Assembly (NCBI GenBank): GCA_011049175.1
Contig: DSCJ01000115.1
Location: forward strand, 42,863 to 106,862
Reading direction: 5' to 3'
Length of the DNA stretch: 64,000 nucleotides
Origin: Bacteroidota bacterium
GTDB taxonomy: Bacteria; Bacteroidota; Bacteroidia; Bacteroidales; VadinHA17
Part shown: positions 1-8,714 of the stretch, in pieces
Numbering within the stretch: position 1 is the stretch's first letter
How the letters are laid out: every line of letters starts with the position of its first letter
Position numbers and translations under genes: made by a program
The notes under the pieces: generated by a model
The model's input: the letters and a program-made list of their open reading frames with translations, nothing else
Databases searched by the model: none
What the model was told of the DNA's origin: nothing

Positions 1-1
1 C

Positions 2-232
2 AAGGAATATTATTTTGATAAATGGTCGCTCCGTTTTTATGTGGATGTTCAGAATGTCTATAATTTTAAGTCGGATGAACCCGGGAAGCTGATCAACGAG
101 AATGAGAACGGAGAAGAGGTCATCCTGAATCCGGCCGATCCGCCGGAAGAACAGAGATACCTGTTGCGCACCATCCGGAGCGATGGCCAGGGAACCGTTC
201 TGCCTACCATAGGAGTAATTGTTGAATTTTAA
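2..232 (+). CDS. TonB-dependent receptor, C-terminal fragment (cut by window edge)
   Basis: The frame is open from base 2 without a start, so this is the last ~76 codons of a gene that begins outside the window. The peptide reads as the final strands of an outer-membrane TonB-dependent receptor barrel: alternating aromatic residues (KWSLRFYVDVQNVYNF) and a terminal phenylalanine (GVIVEF), which is the usual BAM recognition end. Substrate cannot be inferred from this fragment. It is followed 10 bp later by a DUF2271-like lipoprotein, a pairing seen in Bacteroidota beside iron or heme type receptors (inference). The assignment rests on the barrel ending only. Confidence 0.7.
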   Translation, partial: KEYYFDKWSLRFYVDVQNVYNFKSDEPGKLINENENGEEVILNPADPPEEQRYLLRTIRSDGQGTVLPTIGVIVEF

Positions 233-242
233 GACACCTGCC

Positions 243-1034
243 ATGAACCGAATGCAACCGAACCTTCCTCTTTCCCGTAAGGTTTTATCTTTTTCAGGAT
301 CCGTGGTGCTCGCCACCCTGCTGGCCGTCTTTTCCTGCTCACGCCGGGGACCCGTTACCACCGATATTCCCGATATGTATTCCTATAATCAGGAAGGAAA
401 AGGCATCCCCCTGACTCTTTCCTTCAAAAGGGGACCCGCACACAACTATCCCCTGATGGCTGTGTGGATGGAAGACACGGCAGGTCGTTTTATCCAGACA
501 CTGTACATTTCTGAATCCATTGGCAAGGGCATTTTTCATTACGGGCAGGCAACCCGGGGGAAATGGATGCCCGGAGAGATCCGCCGGCCTGCAGCCGTTC
601 CTTACTGGACACACAAAAGGAATATCCGCACTCCCGAAGGTGAACTGCTTCCCACACCGGAACATCCCGTTGCCGACACCTATACCGGTCCTACCCCCCC
701 GCAAAGCTTTGTTATGAAGCTGCGAACAGACCGGGTTCCCCCCAGCCGGTTTCGTATTTTGCTGGAGATCAATCAAACATGGGACTGGAACGAGTACTGG
801 ACCAATAACAAGTACCCGGGTGATGAAGAGTACCGTACCTCTTCCCAGCCGGCTCTGGTGTATGCGGCGGAAATCGACCTGCAGGATCGCCGGAACGAAT
901 ACCCGATGGTACCTGTGGGACACAGCCATTATTCCGGACGTACCGGTGAGCTGTTCACCGATCTCAGCACCCTCAGCACCGCCCTGGATATTGCTTCAGA
1001 AATAAAGGTCATCCTGGAGCAGGCGAAAAATTGA
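243..1034 (+). CDS. DUF2271-like lipoprotein
   Basis: The protein has 263 residues if started at 243; an ATG at 219 in the same frame overlaps the upstream gene and is less likely. A hydrophobic N-terminus ends in a lipobox-like AVFSC (Cys32), so it is probably a lipoprotein. The mature part contains YPLMAVWMEDTAGRFIQTLY and later WDWNEYWTNNKYP, which resemble the DUF2271 family of periplasmic proteins often found with TonB receptors and PepSY proteins. Its biochemical role is unknown. It directly follows the receptor and is followed by a strong terminator, so the two probably form the end of one operon. The family assignment is from memory of conserved blocks and is moderate in certainty. 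Confidence 0.65.
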   Translation: MNRMQPNLPLSRKVLSFSGSVVLATLLAVFSCSRRGPVTTDIPDMYSYNQEGKGIPLTLSFKRGPAHNYPLMAVWMEDTAGRFIQTLYISESIGKGIFHYGQATRGKWMPGEIRRPAAVPYWTHKRNIRTPEGELLPTPEHPVADTYTGPTPPQSFVMKLRTDRVPPSRFRILLEINQTWDWNEYWTNNKYPGDEEYRTSSQPALVYAAEIDLQDRRNEYPMVPVGHSHYSGRTGELFTDLSTLSTALDIASEIKVILEQAKN

Positions 1035-1053
1035 TTTCCCCTGATGAAAAAAA

Positions 1054-1084
1054 GGGTCCCCGCCCAGCCGGCGGGGACCCTTTT
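1054..1084 (+). terminator. Rho-independent terminator
   Basis: A perfect 10-bp stem (GGGTCCCCGC / GCGGGGACCC) with a 7-nt loop is followed by TTTT. It lies 20 bp after the DUF2271-like gene and closes that transcription unit. Confidence 0.85.
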
Positions 1085-1209
1085 CTCAGGTTCGTGAAAT
1101 AGAACTCTGTGTACTAACCCCCGGGTATTACCCTTCAGTGGCATTTCCACTTTTTTAGTATGACAAAGATCCTATTCCACAGGTTGCTCAAACCAGCCCA
1201 AAACCTTCA

Positions 1210-1353
1210 TTATCTTATGGGTACCTCATTGAGAACCTTTTCTTCATGATACTCCGTCCGCTCACTGCTGAAGAGGGATAAACCCCATAATAAAAGAAAC
1301 AGCACAATGATCGCTATCCTCAGAATTTTTATATTTGGATCGTGACGGGTCAT
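1210..1353 (-). CDS. possible 47-residue single-span membrane protein
   Basis: The 1085-1447 interval has no long ORF. On the minus strand an ATG at 1353 opens 47 codons: a basic N-terminus (MTRHDPNIKILR), a hydrophobic span of about 16 residues (IAIIVLFLLLWGLSLF), then a charged tail. That layout is typical of a small type II membrane protein. A near-match to the -7 box (TATACTTG against TAnnTTTG) lies just upstream on the same strand. No family is recognised, and the ORF could be chance; the order of charge, membrane span and charge is the only real support. Confidence 0.35.
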   Translation of the reverse strand: MTRHDPNIKILRIAIIVLFLLLWGLSLFSSERTEYHEEKVLNEVPIR

Positions 1354-1447
1354 GTGATTAGAATGCTATACAAGTATACGATGAATCATTCATCCGGTTA
1401 AGAAAATAAGGATGATATAGATCATCGCTAACTAATGATTAGAATTA

Positions 1448-1879
1448 ATGTCTGAAAGAGCCATGTTGATATCGAAATTCCGGAAACCGGCTGCCGTATT
1501 ATTCTGGACCTGGCTGGCGTGCCTTCTTTTTCTAACATTCTGGCCGGGCCTTTCCCAACCGGAAAATGGGGAGGAATCTTTCATCAACCCCGATTATTTT
1601 TTTCATTTCGGAGCTTATTTCCTGCTTACGGGATTGTTTTTGCTCTGGAAATTTTCTCCGGGTTTTTACAGGAATTCCCGGGCCATCATCCTTTCCCTGT
1701 CGGCTCTTTTTGCGCTGGCCGTGCTCACCGAATTCATCCAGAAGGCGGTTCCCGAGAGAGCATACAACCCCTACGACATGCTTTGCAACGCACTGGGCAT
1801 ACTCACCGGATTCATTACGTGGTATTTCCCTCTGAACCGGCTAATGAAAACGGAAGAAAAGAATAGGGAAAATCCGTAA
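1448..1879 (+). CDS. VanZ-like family membrane protein
   Basis: The product has 143 residues, the normal size for single-domain VanZ-like proteins. Hydrophobic segments lie at about residues 15-30, 50-65, 78-92 and 110-130. Family hallmarks are the first helix ending in FWPG, an acidic/aromatic PDYFFHFGAYFLL block (the conserved H-F-x-A-Y region), and TEFIQKAVPERAYNPYDMLCNALG, matching the VanZ signature in which an Asp precedes N-x-x-G. VanZ is linked to low-level teicoplanin resistance in enterococci, but the role of environmental homologues is unknown. An alternative start is the ATG at 1463. The gene stands alone, convergent with the flippase downstream. Confidence 0.8.
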   Translation: MSERAMLISKFRKPAAVLFWTWLACLLFLTFWPGLSQPENGEESFINPDYFFHFGAYFLLTGLFLLWKFSPGFYRNSRAIILSLSALFALAVLTEFIQKAVPERAYNPYDMLCNALGILTGFITWYFPLNRLMKTEEKNRENP

Positions 1880-1922
1880 CCGGAACATAACCGTATTCAC
1901 CCGTAAGCTATAAAAAATATCA

Positions 1923-3404
1923 TCAGACAGGATAGGCCGTGTGGTAACCGCCTTCTTCATCGCGTCCCGACTGAAGTATGCTGAGTATTTCCCTGAAAGG
2001 GATCAGCCGCAGGATGAGGGACAGCAGGACAGGCGCCGCCACAGAGGCCGCAAATGCCGGCCAGAAGGGAATGGCTACGACAGAAGAGAGGATCCATCCT
2101 GCTGCCGGGGTGATCACCAGAAACAAAACCCATGGAAGCCATCTGGCAGGCCCCATTTTCAGGTGCATAATACGGCAGACCACGACAAACTGCAGCAGGG
2201 AAACGGTGAGCTGGGTGATCATGGAAGCCAGGGCTGAGCCTGTTGCTCCGTACCGGGGTATCCAGAACAGGTTCAGGATCACATTCCCTGCAAGGGCCAG
2301 GAAAGCCAGGATGTTCATAACCTTCAGCGAACCGTTGGCTGTAAGAAGGGTCCCGAAAATATATCCGGCCGCCACCCCCAGAAAGGCCACCATCAGAATG
2401 GCCAGAATCATTCCCGAAGCCGCAGTACTTCCACGGTAGAGCATATCCATCAACGGCTCCCGGAAAAATATCAGGGCGGAAGAAATAATGAACGAAGGGA
2501 CCATCAGGAGGCGGAAAGCCAACCCTGCCAGTTCGTCAGTGCGTTCCCCTTTCCTTATCATCCTGGAAAAAATGGGGAGCAACAGGGAAGCAAACAGAAA
2601 GGCGAACATGCCCAGGGTATCGAGCAGGCGGAAAGCCTGGGCATACAAACCAGCCTGGTATTTCCCGTCGGGCAGCATACGTTCCAGCATAACCGAATCC
2701 ACCCGGTAATACATAGCCATCAGCAAAACCAGCAGGGCAAACGGCAGGCTCTTCCGGAACAACCCTTTCCACAGGGCCGCTTCCTTCACAGGGCGTATCT
2801 TCCCGGCCTGCCTCCGTACCAGAAGCCATGCCGTACCCAGGGTCAGCAGGTAGGAAAAAGTCTGTGCATAAACAAACCATTCGATCCGGAAAGGCCTGTG
2901 GGTTATCCCACCCCACAGCAACAACCCGCATACCACGATCATGATCAGCCGGTCGGTAACCGAAAGGATGCTGTCGGTACGGAACAGGTGAAGGCCCGCC
3001 AGGTTCGATCGCAGGTACAAAAGGAAAGAGGCCAGAAACTGATTGAAAACCAGCACTCCCAGCATAACAAACTGGGCGCGGTTGTATCCCAGCAGCAGGC
3101 CGGCCCCCAGGCAGAGGCATGCATAAGCCATGGCCAGCAACAGTTTCAGAACGGCAATGCCCGGCAGGTATTGTGCAAGCAGGCCAGGATCCCTGGCCAC
3201 GGCCCGGGTGTTGTACTGGGTGATCCCCATATCCAGCACGATATTCAGTAAAACAGACAGGCTGAACAGGGAAAAATAGAAACCGTATTGTTCCGTTCCC
3301 ACGGCATTCTGCACCGAACGATCAATGCCCAGGATCCAGAAAGGCTTGACCAGCAGGTTCAGGAACAGGAGCAACAAGAGGTTTGTCAGGAACTTCCTTT
3401 TCAA
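1923..3404 (-). CDS. oligosaccharide/polysaccharide flippase (Wzx-like, MOP superfamily)
   Basis: This is a 493-residue, strongly hydrophobic protein with about 12-14 predicted membrane spans. The N-terminal half contains VGTEQYGFYFSLFSLS and DMGITQYNTRAVA, characteristic of the polysaccharide_synt family that flips lipid-linked glycans across the inner membrane. The second half repeats the architecture, as expected for the MOP fold. It is divergent from a GT4 glycosyltransferase that starts 68 bp away, which suggests a shared role in surface or storage glycan assembly. No other glycan biosynthesis genes are adjacent, so the glycan is unknown. Confidence 0.82.
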   Translation of the reverse strand: MKRKFLTNLLLLLFLNLLVKPFWILGIDRSVQNAVGTEQYGFYFSLFSLSVLLNIVLDMGITQYNTRAVARDPGLLAQYLPGIAVLKLLLAMAYACLCLGAGLLLGYNRAQFVMLGVLVFNQFLASFLLYLRSNLAGLHLFRTDSILSVTDRLIMIVVCGLLLWGGITHRPFRIEWFVYAQTFSYLLTLGTAWLLVRRQAGKIRPVKEAALWKGLFRKSLPFALLVLLMAMYYRVDSVMLERMLPDGKYQAGLYAQAFRLLDTLGMFAFLFASLLLPIFSRMIRKGERTDELAGLAFRLLMVPSFIISSALIFFREPLMDMLYRGSTAASGMILAILMVAFLGVAAGYIFGTLLTANGSLKVMNILAFLALAGNVILNLFWIPRYGATGSALASMITQLTVSLLQFVVVCRIMHLKMGPARWLPWVLFLVITPAAGWILSSVVAIPFWPAFAASVAAPVLLSLILRLIPFREILSILQSGRDEEGGYHTAYPV

Positions 3405-3428
3405 TCCGGGGTTTTTTCCGTTATTTTA

Positions 3429-3436
3429 CAAAGGTA
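3429..3436 (-). promoter_or_regulatory. candidate -7 box of the flippase promoter
   Basis: On the minus strand the sequence TACCTTTG matches the Bacteroidota TAnnTTTG box exactly, placing transcription start about 18 bp before the flippase ATG. No clear -33 element is visible. Confidence 0.4.
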
Positions 3437-3472
3437 ATATTCTGAAGGGTTTCCCGAATGGTTCCTCCATCG

Positions 3473-4597
3473 ATGAAAATTGCCGTCAACACCCGCCTGT
3501 TGCAAGAGAACCGGCTCGATGGGATCGGATGGTTCACCTGTGAAACCCTCCGGCGTATTACCCGGAACCATCCGGAACATACGTTCCTTTTTCTTTTCGA
3601 CCGGCCATTTTCCGAACAATTTCTCTTTTCTCCCAACATCATTCCTGAGGTAGTGCCGCCCCCTGCCAGGCACCCCCTTCTGTGGTATGCCTGGTTTGAG
3701 ATCTCCCTGCCGCGGTTCCTGCGAAAAGCCAAACCCGATCTTTTCCTTTCCCCCGACGGTTTTTTACCCCTGCACAGCGAACTCCCTTCCCTGGCTGTAA
3801 TACACGACCTGAATTTCCACCACCGGCCGGCCGATCTGCCTTTCCTAACAGGATATTACTACCGCCGTTTCTTCCCGAAGATTGCCCGGAAAGCCAGCCG
3901 CATCGCCACCGTTTCGGAATATTCGAAACAGGACATTGTGAGCACCTACGGTATCAATCCGGAATTGATCGATGTGGTTTACAACGGGGCCGGAAGCATT
4001 TTCACCCCCCTTCCTGAGGAAGAACAGGAGAAGATAAGGCAGCGTATGACGGGAGGAAAACCTTATTTTATTTTTGTGGGGAACCTGCACCCCAGGAAGA
4101 ACATTGAAGGGCTTCTGCAAGCCTTTGAGCGGTTTTCAGCCGGTTCCCCTCAGGAAATCCATTTGCTGCTGGTGGGGGAACCCTTCTTCAAAAACGCTTC
4201 AGCACACCGGTATTACCGGGCCATGCCCCACCGCGACCGGGTGCATTTCACCGGCCGTCTGGAGCAGGATGCCCTGCACCGTACACTGGCTTCCGCACTG
4301 GCCCTGGTGTTTGTCCCCTGGTTCGAAGGCTTTGGCATTCCGGTACTGGAAGCCATGTATTGCGATACTCCGGTCATTTGCTCGAACACCACTTCCCTGC
4401 CGGAAGTATGCGGCGGCGCCTGCCTGCCGGTCGATCCTTCCAACACAAAGGCCGTTTCCAGCGCCATGCAACGCATCGCCACAGACGATCCGCTGAGAAA
4501 GAGCCTGATAGAAAAGGCCCGGAAGCAAAGAACCCGTTTTTCATGGGACAAAACAGCCAGAAAATTATGGTCGGGTATAGAAAAGATCATGTCCTGA
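3473..4597 (+). CDS. family 4 glycosyltransferase (GT-B)
   Basis: The start is placed at 3473 ([10 protein letters not shown]), giving 374 residues; an in-frame ATG at 3458 would add five residues that do not fit the family. The N-terminal Rossmann half contains [19 protein letters not shown], the usual acceptor-side glycine loop. The C-terminal half contains [13 protein letters not shown] and the donor-binding EX7E motif in [11 protein letters not shown], both standard for retaining GT4 enzymes that use nucleotide sugars at the cytoplasmic membrane. It is divergent from the flippase, and the RNase HII gene follows within 20 bp. The sugar specificity cannot be read from sequence. Confidence 0.88.
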   Translation: MKIAVNTRLLQENRLDGIGWFTCETLRRITRNHPEHTFLFLFDRPFSEQFLFSPNIIPEVVPPPARHPLLWYAWFEISLPRFLRKAKPDLFLSPDGFLPLHSELPSLAVIHDLNFHHRPADLPFLTGYYYRRFFPKIARKASRIATVSEYSKQDIVSTYGINPELIDVVYNGAGSIFTPLPEEEQEKIRQRMTGGKPYFIFVGNLHPRKNIEGLLQAFERFSAGSPQEIHLLLVGEPFFKNASAHRYYRAMPHRDRVHFTGRLEQDALHRTLASALALVFVPWFEGFGIPVLEAMYCDTPVICSNTTSLPEVCGGACLPVDPSNTKAVSSAMQRIATDDPLRKSLIEKARKQRTRFSWDKTARKLWSGIEKIMS

Positions 4598-4617
4598 TAA
4601 ACCGGTGGACCGCAGGA

Positions 4618-5187
4618 ATGCCTGAAGCGGGCTGTGACGAGGCCGGCCGCGGATGCCTGGCCGGGCCGGTTTATGCCGCCGCCGTGATTCTTCCGGAGGA
4701 TGTGTCCATTCCCCTGCTTAACGATTCGAAAAAACTCAGTGCCCGCCAACGCAACGAACTGCGTGCTGTCATCGAATCGGTAGCTCTGGCCTGGGCCGTG
4801 GCCAGCGTTTCACCCAGGGACATCGACCGCATGAACATTCTTCAGGCCTCCATACTGGCTATGCACCGGGCACTCGACAGGCTGGCCTTCCCACCCTCGG
4901 GCATCCTGGTAGACGGCAACCGTTTCCGCCCGTACCGTAATATACCCCACCGGTGTGAAGTAAGGGGCGATGCCCGGTATGCCTGCATAGCCGCCGCATC
5001 CATACTGGCAAAAACACACCGTGACGAATACATGGAAACGATCCACCGGGATTTCCCTTCCTACCAGTGGCACCGGAACAGGGGGTACCCAACGGCCGAA
5101 CACCGGGAAGCCCTGATGCGGTACGGTCTCACACCCCACCACAGGCGATCATTCCGGCTGCTACCCGACCCGTTGCTTTTTCATTGA
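4618..5187 (+). CDS. rnhB: ribonuclease HII
   Basis: RNase HII cleaves the RNA strand of RNA-DNA hybrids and single ribonucleotides in DNA. The signature [14 protein letters not shown] gives the first two acidic ligands (Asp7, Glu8). The others are Asp99 in LVDGN and Asp118 in RGDARY, followed by [15 protein letters not shown]. Started at 4618 the protein has 189 residues, close to the family norm. An upstream in-frame ATG at 4567 would add 17 residues and overlap the glycosyltransferase; it cannot be excluded. The gene lies 20 bp after the glycosyltransferase stop and is probably cotranscribed with it. Confidence 0.93.
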   Translation: MPEAGCDEAGRGCLAGPVYAAAVILPEDVSIPLLNDSKKLSARQRNELRAVIESVALAWAVASVSPRDIDRMNILQASILAMHRALDRLAFPPSGILVDGNRFRPYRNIPHRCEVRGDARYACIAAASILAKTHRDEYMETIHRDFPSYQWHRNRGYPTAEHREALMRYGLTPHHRRSFRLLPDPLLFH

Positions 5188-5237
5188 ACGGCTGTAAAAC
5201 ATATAAAGTCCAGTCTGACGTATTCATTCAGATCATT

Positions 5238-5245
5238 TATATTTG
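5238..5245 (+). promoter_or_regulatory. candidate -7 box upstream of the S46 peptidase
   Basis: TATATTTG is an exact TAnnTTTG match in the 107-bp gap between rnhB and the peptidase. It predicts a leader of roughly 40 nt. The -33 region is not convincing. Confidence 0.45.
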
Positions 5246-5294
5246 TATTTCTGCAGAGACATTACCATATTTCCAATCATAAAATGAACGCATC

Positions 5295-7448
5295 ATGAAA
5301 AAATTCTTTTTACTCCTTGCATGGTTTTCAGTCATGCTGGCCCCTTCCCTCCGGGCAGATGAGGGAATGTGGCTGCTTCCCCTTCTGGAAAAGCTGAACA
5401 TGGCGAAAATGACCGAACTGGGGCTTGAACTGACAGCCGAAGATATTTACAGCATCAACCGCTCGAGCCTGAAAGACGCCATCGTGATTTTCGGGGGAGG
5501 ATGCACCGGGGAGATCGTCTCCGATCAGGGACTTCTTTTCACCAACCATCATTGTGGAAGAAGCTCCATTCATTATCACAGTACCGTGGAGCATGATTAC
5601 CTGAACGACGGGTTCTGGGCAGCCGGCATGGAAGAGGAATTGCCCACTCCCGGGTTGTCCGTCACGTTTCTGATCAGGATGGAAAAAGTAACCGACCGGG
5701 TGCTCAAGAAGGTGAAAGACAAGATGAGCGAGGAAGAAAGGATGAAGAAGATAAGAGACAACATGGAGGAGATCCGGAAGGAAGCAACGGAAGGTACCCA
5801 TTACCGGGCTTCGGTGAGTTCCTTCTTCGGCGGGAACGAATATTACCTTCTGGTATACGAACGGTACACCGATGTGCGCCTGGTGGGAGCGCCTCCTGCC
5901 GCCATCGGCAATTTCGGCGCCGACACCGATAACTGGACCTGGCCCAGGCATACCGGCGATTTCAGCATTTTCAGGGTATATACAGGACCAGACGGGAAAC
6001 CTGCCGATTACTCACCGGATAACATCCCCCTGAAGCCCAGGCATTACCTTCCTGTATCGCTGAAGGGTGTGGAAGAAGGCGATTTTGCCATGATCCTGGG
6101 ATATCCCGGCAGTACCACGCGCTACATAACTTCCTACGGCATTGATGAAGTGCTTACCATTACCCACCCCAACCGGATCAAAATACGCGGACTGAGGCAG
6201 GAGCTCATGCTGGAAGATATGCTGGCCAGCAAAGAGATCATGACCAAGTACCGGGCCAAATATTCCAGTTCCACCAACTACTGGAAGTATTCCATCGGGC
6301 AGAGCGAAGGCCTGAAGAGGCTGAAAGTAAAAGCCGGAAAAGAAGCCCTGGAAGACCGTTTTACCCGCTGGACAGAGGCCAGCAATAAGCGAAAGAAAAA
6401 GTACGGAGAGGCTCTGGAACTGATCCGCACCTCCATTGAGGGCAGAAAGGAATTCGCCCATGCCGGCCAGTACCTCAGCGAATGCTTCATGCGTGGCTCG
6501 GAAATACTGGGCATGGCCAGATCGGCCTTCAGGCTGTATGAGGTACTGGGCGGGGAAGAAACCGACCAGGAAACCCTCGACAGGGAAATTTCCAGCCTGG
6601 CCTCTTCGGCCAATGACTTTTACCGCAATTACAATTCCCCCACCGATCAGAAGATCACGGCGGCCATGATGGAACTGTATGCCGAAGACGTGCCTGAAAA
6701 ATATCATCCGGAAGCCCTGAAAACCATTACCGCCGAATACCGGGGTGATTACCAGCGGTTTGTACAGGACCTTTTCAGCCGCTCGGTATTCGCCGGCGAA
6801 CAGGTTTTCAGCCTTTTCCTGGAGAACCCCGACCGCAAGGTGCTGGAACAGGATCCCGCCTTCACGCTGGCCCGTTCTGTTCTGGAAACCGCCATGAAAC
6901 TGAACGAACAGGCAGCCGCCTTCGACCACAATCTGGAGAAAGGACGCAGGCTGTATATTGCCGGGCTGATGGAAATGGATCCCTCGCTGGTGCCATATCC
7001 CGATGCAAATTTCAGTATGCGCCTTACCTATGGAACCGTTCAGGGATACATTCCCCGCGATGCGGTGTACTATGAGCATTATACCACCCTGAAGGGAGTA
7101 ATGGAGAAGGAAGATCCCGACAACTGGGAATTTGTGGTACCCGAAAAGCTGAAAGAGCTATACCGGAAAAAAGATTTCGGCCGTTACGGCAAAGACGGGA
7201 TCATGCCGGTGGGCTTCATCACCAACAACGACATTACCGGTGGAAATTCGGGGAGCCCTGTTCTGAATGCCCGCGGCGAACTGATCGGCCTGGCTTTTGA
7301 CGGGAACTGGGAAGCCATGAGCGGAGATATTGCCTTTGAACCCGACCTGCAGCGGTGTATATCGGTCGATATCAGGTATGTACTGTTCCTGATCGACAAA
7401 TTTGCCGGCGCAAAACACCTGATCGAAGAACTCAGCCTGCGCGAATGA
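5295..7448 (+). CDS. S46 family dipeptidyl-peptidase (DPP7-like)
   Basis: The protein has 717 residues and a Sec signal peptide (cleavage near residue 21), so it is periplasmic. S46 enzymes remove dipeptides from the N-termini of oligopeptides. The catalytic triad is visible: His86 in TNHHCG, Asp222 in HTGDFS and Ser652 in GGNSGSP. The S1 specificity position carries Gly670 in AFDGNWE; DPP11 enzymes have Arg there and prefer acidic P1 residues, so a DPP7-type preference for hydrophobic P1 is inferred. Length and motif spacing agree with Porphyromonas DPP7. The gene is monocistronic, with its own candidate promoter and a terminator downstream. Confidence 0.93.
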   Translation: MKKFFLLLAWFSVMLAPSLRADEGMWLLPLLEKLNMAKMTELGLELTAEDIYSINRSSLKDAIVIFGGGCTGEIVSDQGLLFTNHHCGRSSIHYHSTVEHDYLNDGFWAAGMEEELPTPGLSVTFLIRMEKVTDRVLKKVKDKMSEEERMKKIRDNMEEIRKEATEGTHYRASVSSFFGGNEYYLLVYERYTDVRLVGAPPAAIGNFGADTDNWTWPRHTGDFSIFRVYTGPDGKPADYSPDNIPLKPRHYLPVSLKGVEEGDFAMILGYPGSTTRYITSYGIDEVLTITHPNRIKIRGLRQELMLEDMLASKEIMTKYRAKYSSSTNYWKYSIGQSEGLKRLKVKAGKEALEDRFTRWTEASNKRKKKYGEALELIRTSIEGRKEFAHAGQYLSECFMRGSEILGMARSAFRLYEVLGGEETDQETLDREISSLASSANDFYRNYNSPTDQKITAAMMELYAEDVPEKYHPEALKTITAEYRGDYQRFVQDLFSRSVFAGEQVFSLFLENPDRKVLEQDPAFTLARSVLETAMKLNEQAAAFDHNLEKGRRLYIAGLMEMDPSLVPYPDANFSMRLTYGTVQGYIPRDAVYYEHYTTLKGVMEKEDPDNWEFVVPEKLKELYRKKDFGRYGKDGIMPVGFITNNDITGGNSGSPVLNARGELIGLAFDGNWEAMSGDIAFEPDLQRCISVDIRYVLFLIDKFAGAKHLIEELSLRE

Positions 7449-7520
7449 TCTTTTCAGGCCGGCCCACCCGCTAACGTAAACCTTCACTCACAGCTTACTA
7501 ACCGGGCCGGCCGCATACAG

Positions 7521-7549
7521 AGCCCCGCCTGAACCGGCGGGGCTTTTTT
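7521..7549 (+). terminator. Rho-independent terminator
   Basis: A 9-bp GC-rich stem (AGCCCCGCC / GGCGGGGCT) with a 6-nt loop runs into a T tract. It ends the S46 peptidase transcript before the MarC promoter. Confidence 0.85.
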
Positions 7550-7566
7550 ATGGCTGAAAAAGTATC

Positions 7567-7574
7567 TACCTTTG
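7567..7574 (+). promoter_or_regulatory. candidate -7 box of the MarC/rnhA promoter
   Basis: TACCTTTG matches TAnnTTTG exactly. It overlaps an alternative start codon at 7572, so it favours the later ATG at 7590 as the true MarC start with a very short leader. Confidence 0.45.
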
Positions 7575-7589
7575 CTGCAAAACCGGGTT

Positions 7590-8174
7590 ATGGAACTGGA
7601 CTATCTGGAAATCGTTGCCGCCTTTATGGTTCTGTTTGCCGTGATCGATATCACGGGATCCATCCCCATTATCCTGGATATCAAAAGCAGGGGAAGCATC
7701 ATTCAGCCCATAAAAGCCACCCTGGTGGCTTTTGCCATCATGCTGGCTTTTCTCTTCGGGGGCAAGCCCCTGCTGGGCCTTTTCGGGGTGGATATTTCCT
7801 CATTTGCCATCGCCGGCTCGTTCGTGCTTTTGTTCCTGGCCCTGGAAATGGTTCTGGGCATCGAGTTTTTCAAAACCGAAACAACTTCCGAAGGCTCCAT
7901 TGTTCCCATTGCTTTCCCCCTGGTGGCGGGAGCGGGATCCATCACCACCCTGCTTTCCATCAAGGCCGAATACGCCACTGTGAATATCATCGTTGCCCTG
8001 GCCCTGAATATGCTCATTGTTTACCTGGTACTGAGGTCCACCCGCCTATTCGAAAGGCTGCTGGGCCCCACCGGCATTCATGTCCTGAGAAAAGCATTCG
8101 GGGTTATCCTTCTGGCCATCGCCATCAAATTATTCATCTCCAATACCGGTATCCAGCTTGGCACAACCCCCTGA
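7590..8174 (+). CDS. MarC family integral membrane protein
   Basis: Started at 7590 the protein has 194 residues and six hydrophobic spans, the standard MarC (UPF0056) layout. Recognisable family blocks are FAVIDITGSIPIIL near the N-terminus (the conserved D-x-x-G-x-x-P of helix 1) and PLVAGAGSITTLL in the middle. Escherichia coli MarC was once tied to multiple antibiotic resistance, but that link was withdrawn and the function is unknown. The 3' end overlaps the rnhA start by 17 bp, so the two genes are translated from one message. Confidence 0.9.
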   Translation: MELDYLEIVAAFMVLFAVIDITGSIPIILDIKSRGSIIQPIKATLVAFAIMLAFLFGGKPLLGLFGVDISSFAIAGSFVLLFLALEMVLGIEFFKTETTSEGSIVPIAFPLVAGAGSITTLLSIKAEYATVNIIVALALNMLIVYLVLRSTRLFERLLGPTGIHVLRKAFGVILLAIAIKLFISNTGIQLGTTP

Positions 8175-8640
8175 CATCATCATCTACACCGACGGAGCGG
8201 CCAGCGGCAACCCGGGACCGGGTGGCTACGGCATTGTTCTGAAAGCAGGCAGGCACCGGAAAGAACTGTCGGGGGGATATTCCCACACCACCAACAACCG
8301 GATGGAACTGCTGGCGGTGATTAAAGCCCTGGAAGCCCTGAAAAAACCCGGAAGCCGGGTAACGATTTACACCGATTCACGGTATGTGGCCGATGCCGTT
8401 GAAAAAGGCTGGGTTTTCGAGTGGGAAAGGAAAGGGTTCAAAAAGAAGAAAAACCCCGACTTATGGAAACGGTTCCTGGAAGTATACCGGAATCACCGGG
8501 TGGAATTCGTCTGGATCAGGGGACATGCCGATATTCCCGAAAACGAACGGTGCGACCGTCTGGCCGTGGAAGCTTCCCGACGAAACGATCTGGAACCCGA
8601 CCCTGGCTACCGCGCAGAAGAAGACCAGGGACTGTTTTGA
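8158..8640 (+). CDS. rnhA: ribonuclease HI, TTG start
   Basis: RNase HI degrades the RNA of RNA-DNA hybrids. The four catalytic acids are visible: Asp12 in IYTDGAASGNPG, Glu50 in NNRMELLAV, Asp73 in IYTDSRY and Asp133 in NERCDRLA, with His123 in the flexible loop (WIRGHAD). The length of 160 residues fits the bacterial family. No ATG or GTG precedes the first conserved strand in this frame; the start is TTG at 8158, inside the end of the MarC gene, which suggests translational coupling. A second RNase H (RNase HII) is encoded 3 kb upstream. Confidence 0.93.
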   Translation: MAQPPDIIIYTDGAASGNPGPGGYGIVLKAGRHRKELSGGYSHTTNNRMELLAVIKALEALKKPGSRVTIYTDSRYVADAVEKGWVFEWERKGFKKKKNPDLWKRFLEVYRNHRVEFVWIRGHADIPENERCDRLAVEASRRNDLEPDPGYRAEEDQGLF

Positions 8641-8670
8641 GCCGGAAGCAGAATCCAGGTGATAAAAAAA

Positions 8671-8701
8671 AGAGGCTACCACACAAACAGCCCCTTTTTT
8701 T
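8671..8701. terminator. bidirectional terminator between rnhA and a convergent T9SS gene
   Basis: AGAGGCT pairs with AGCCCCT (one mismatch) across an 11-nt loop. The stem is flanked by an A tract on one side and a T tract on the other, so it can work in both directions. Confidence 0.6.
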
Positions 8702-8714
8702 GCTTTACCGGTTG

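Noticed and set aside
4360..4617. Long N-terminal extension of RNase HII
   Set aside because: The frame is open upstream, but it overlaps the glycosyltransferase by up to 238 bp and the extra peptide is unlike any RNase HII.
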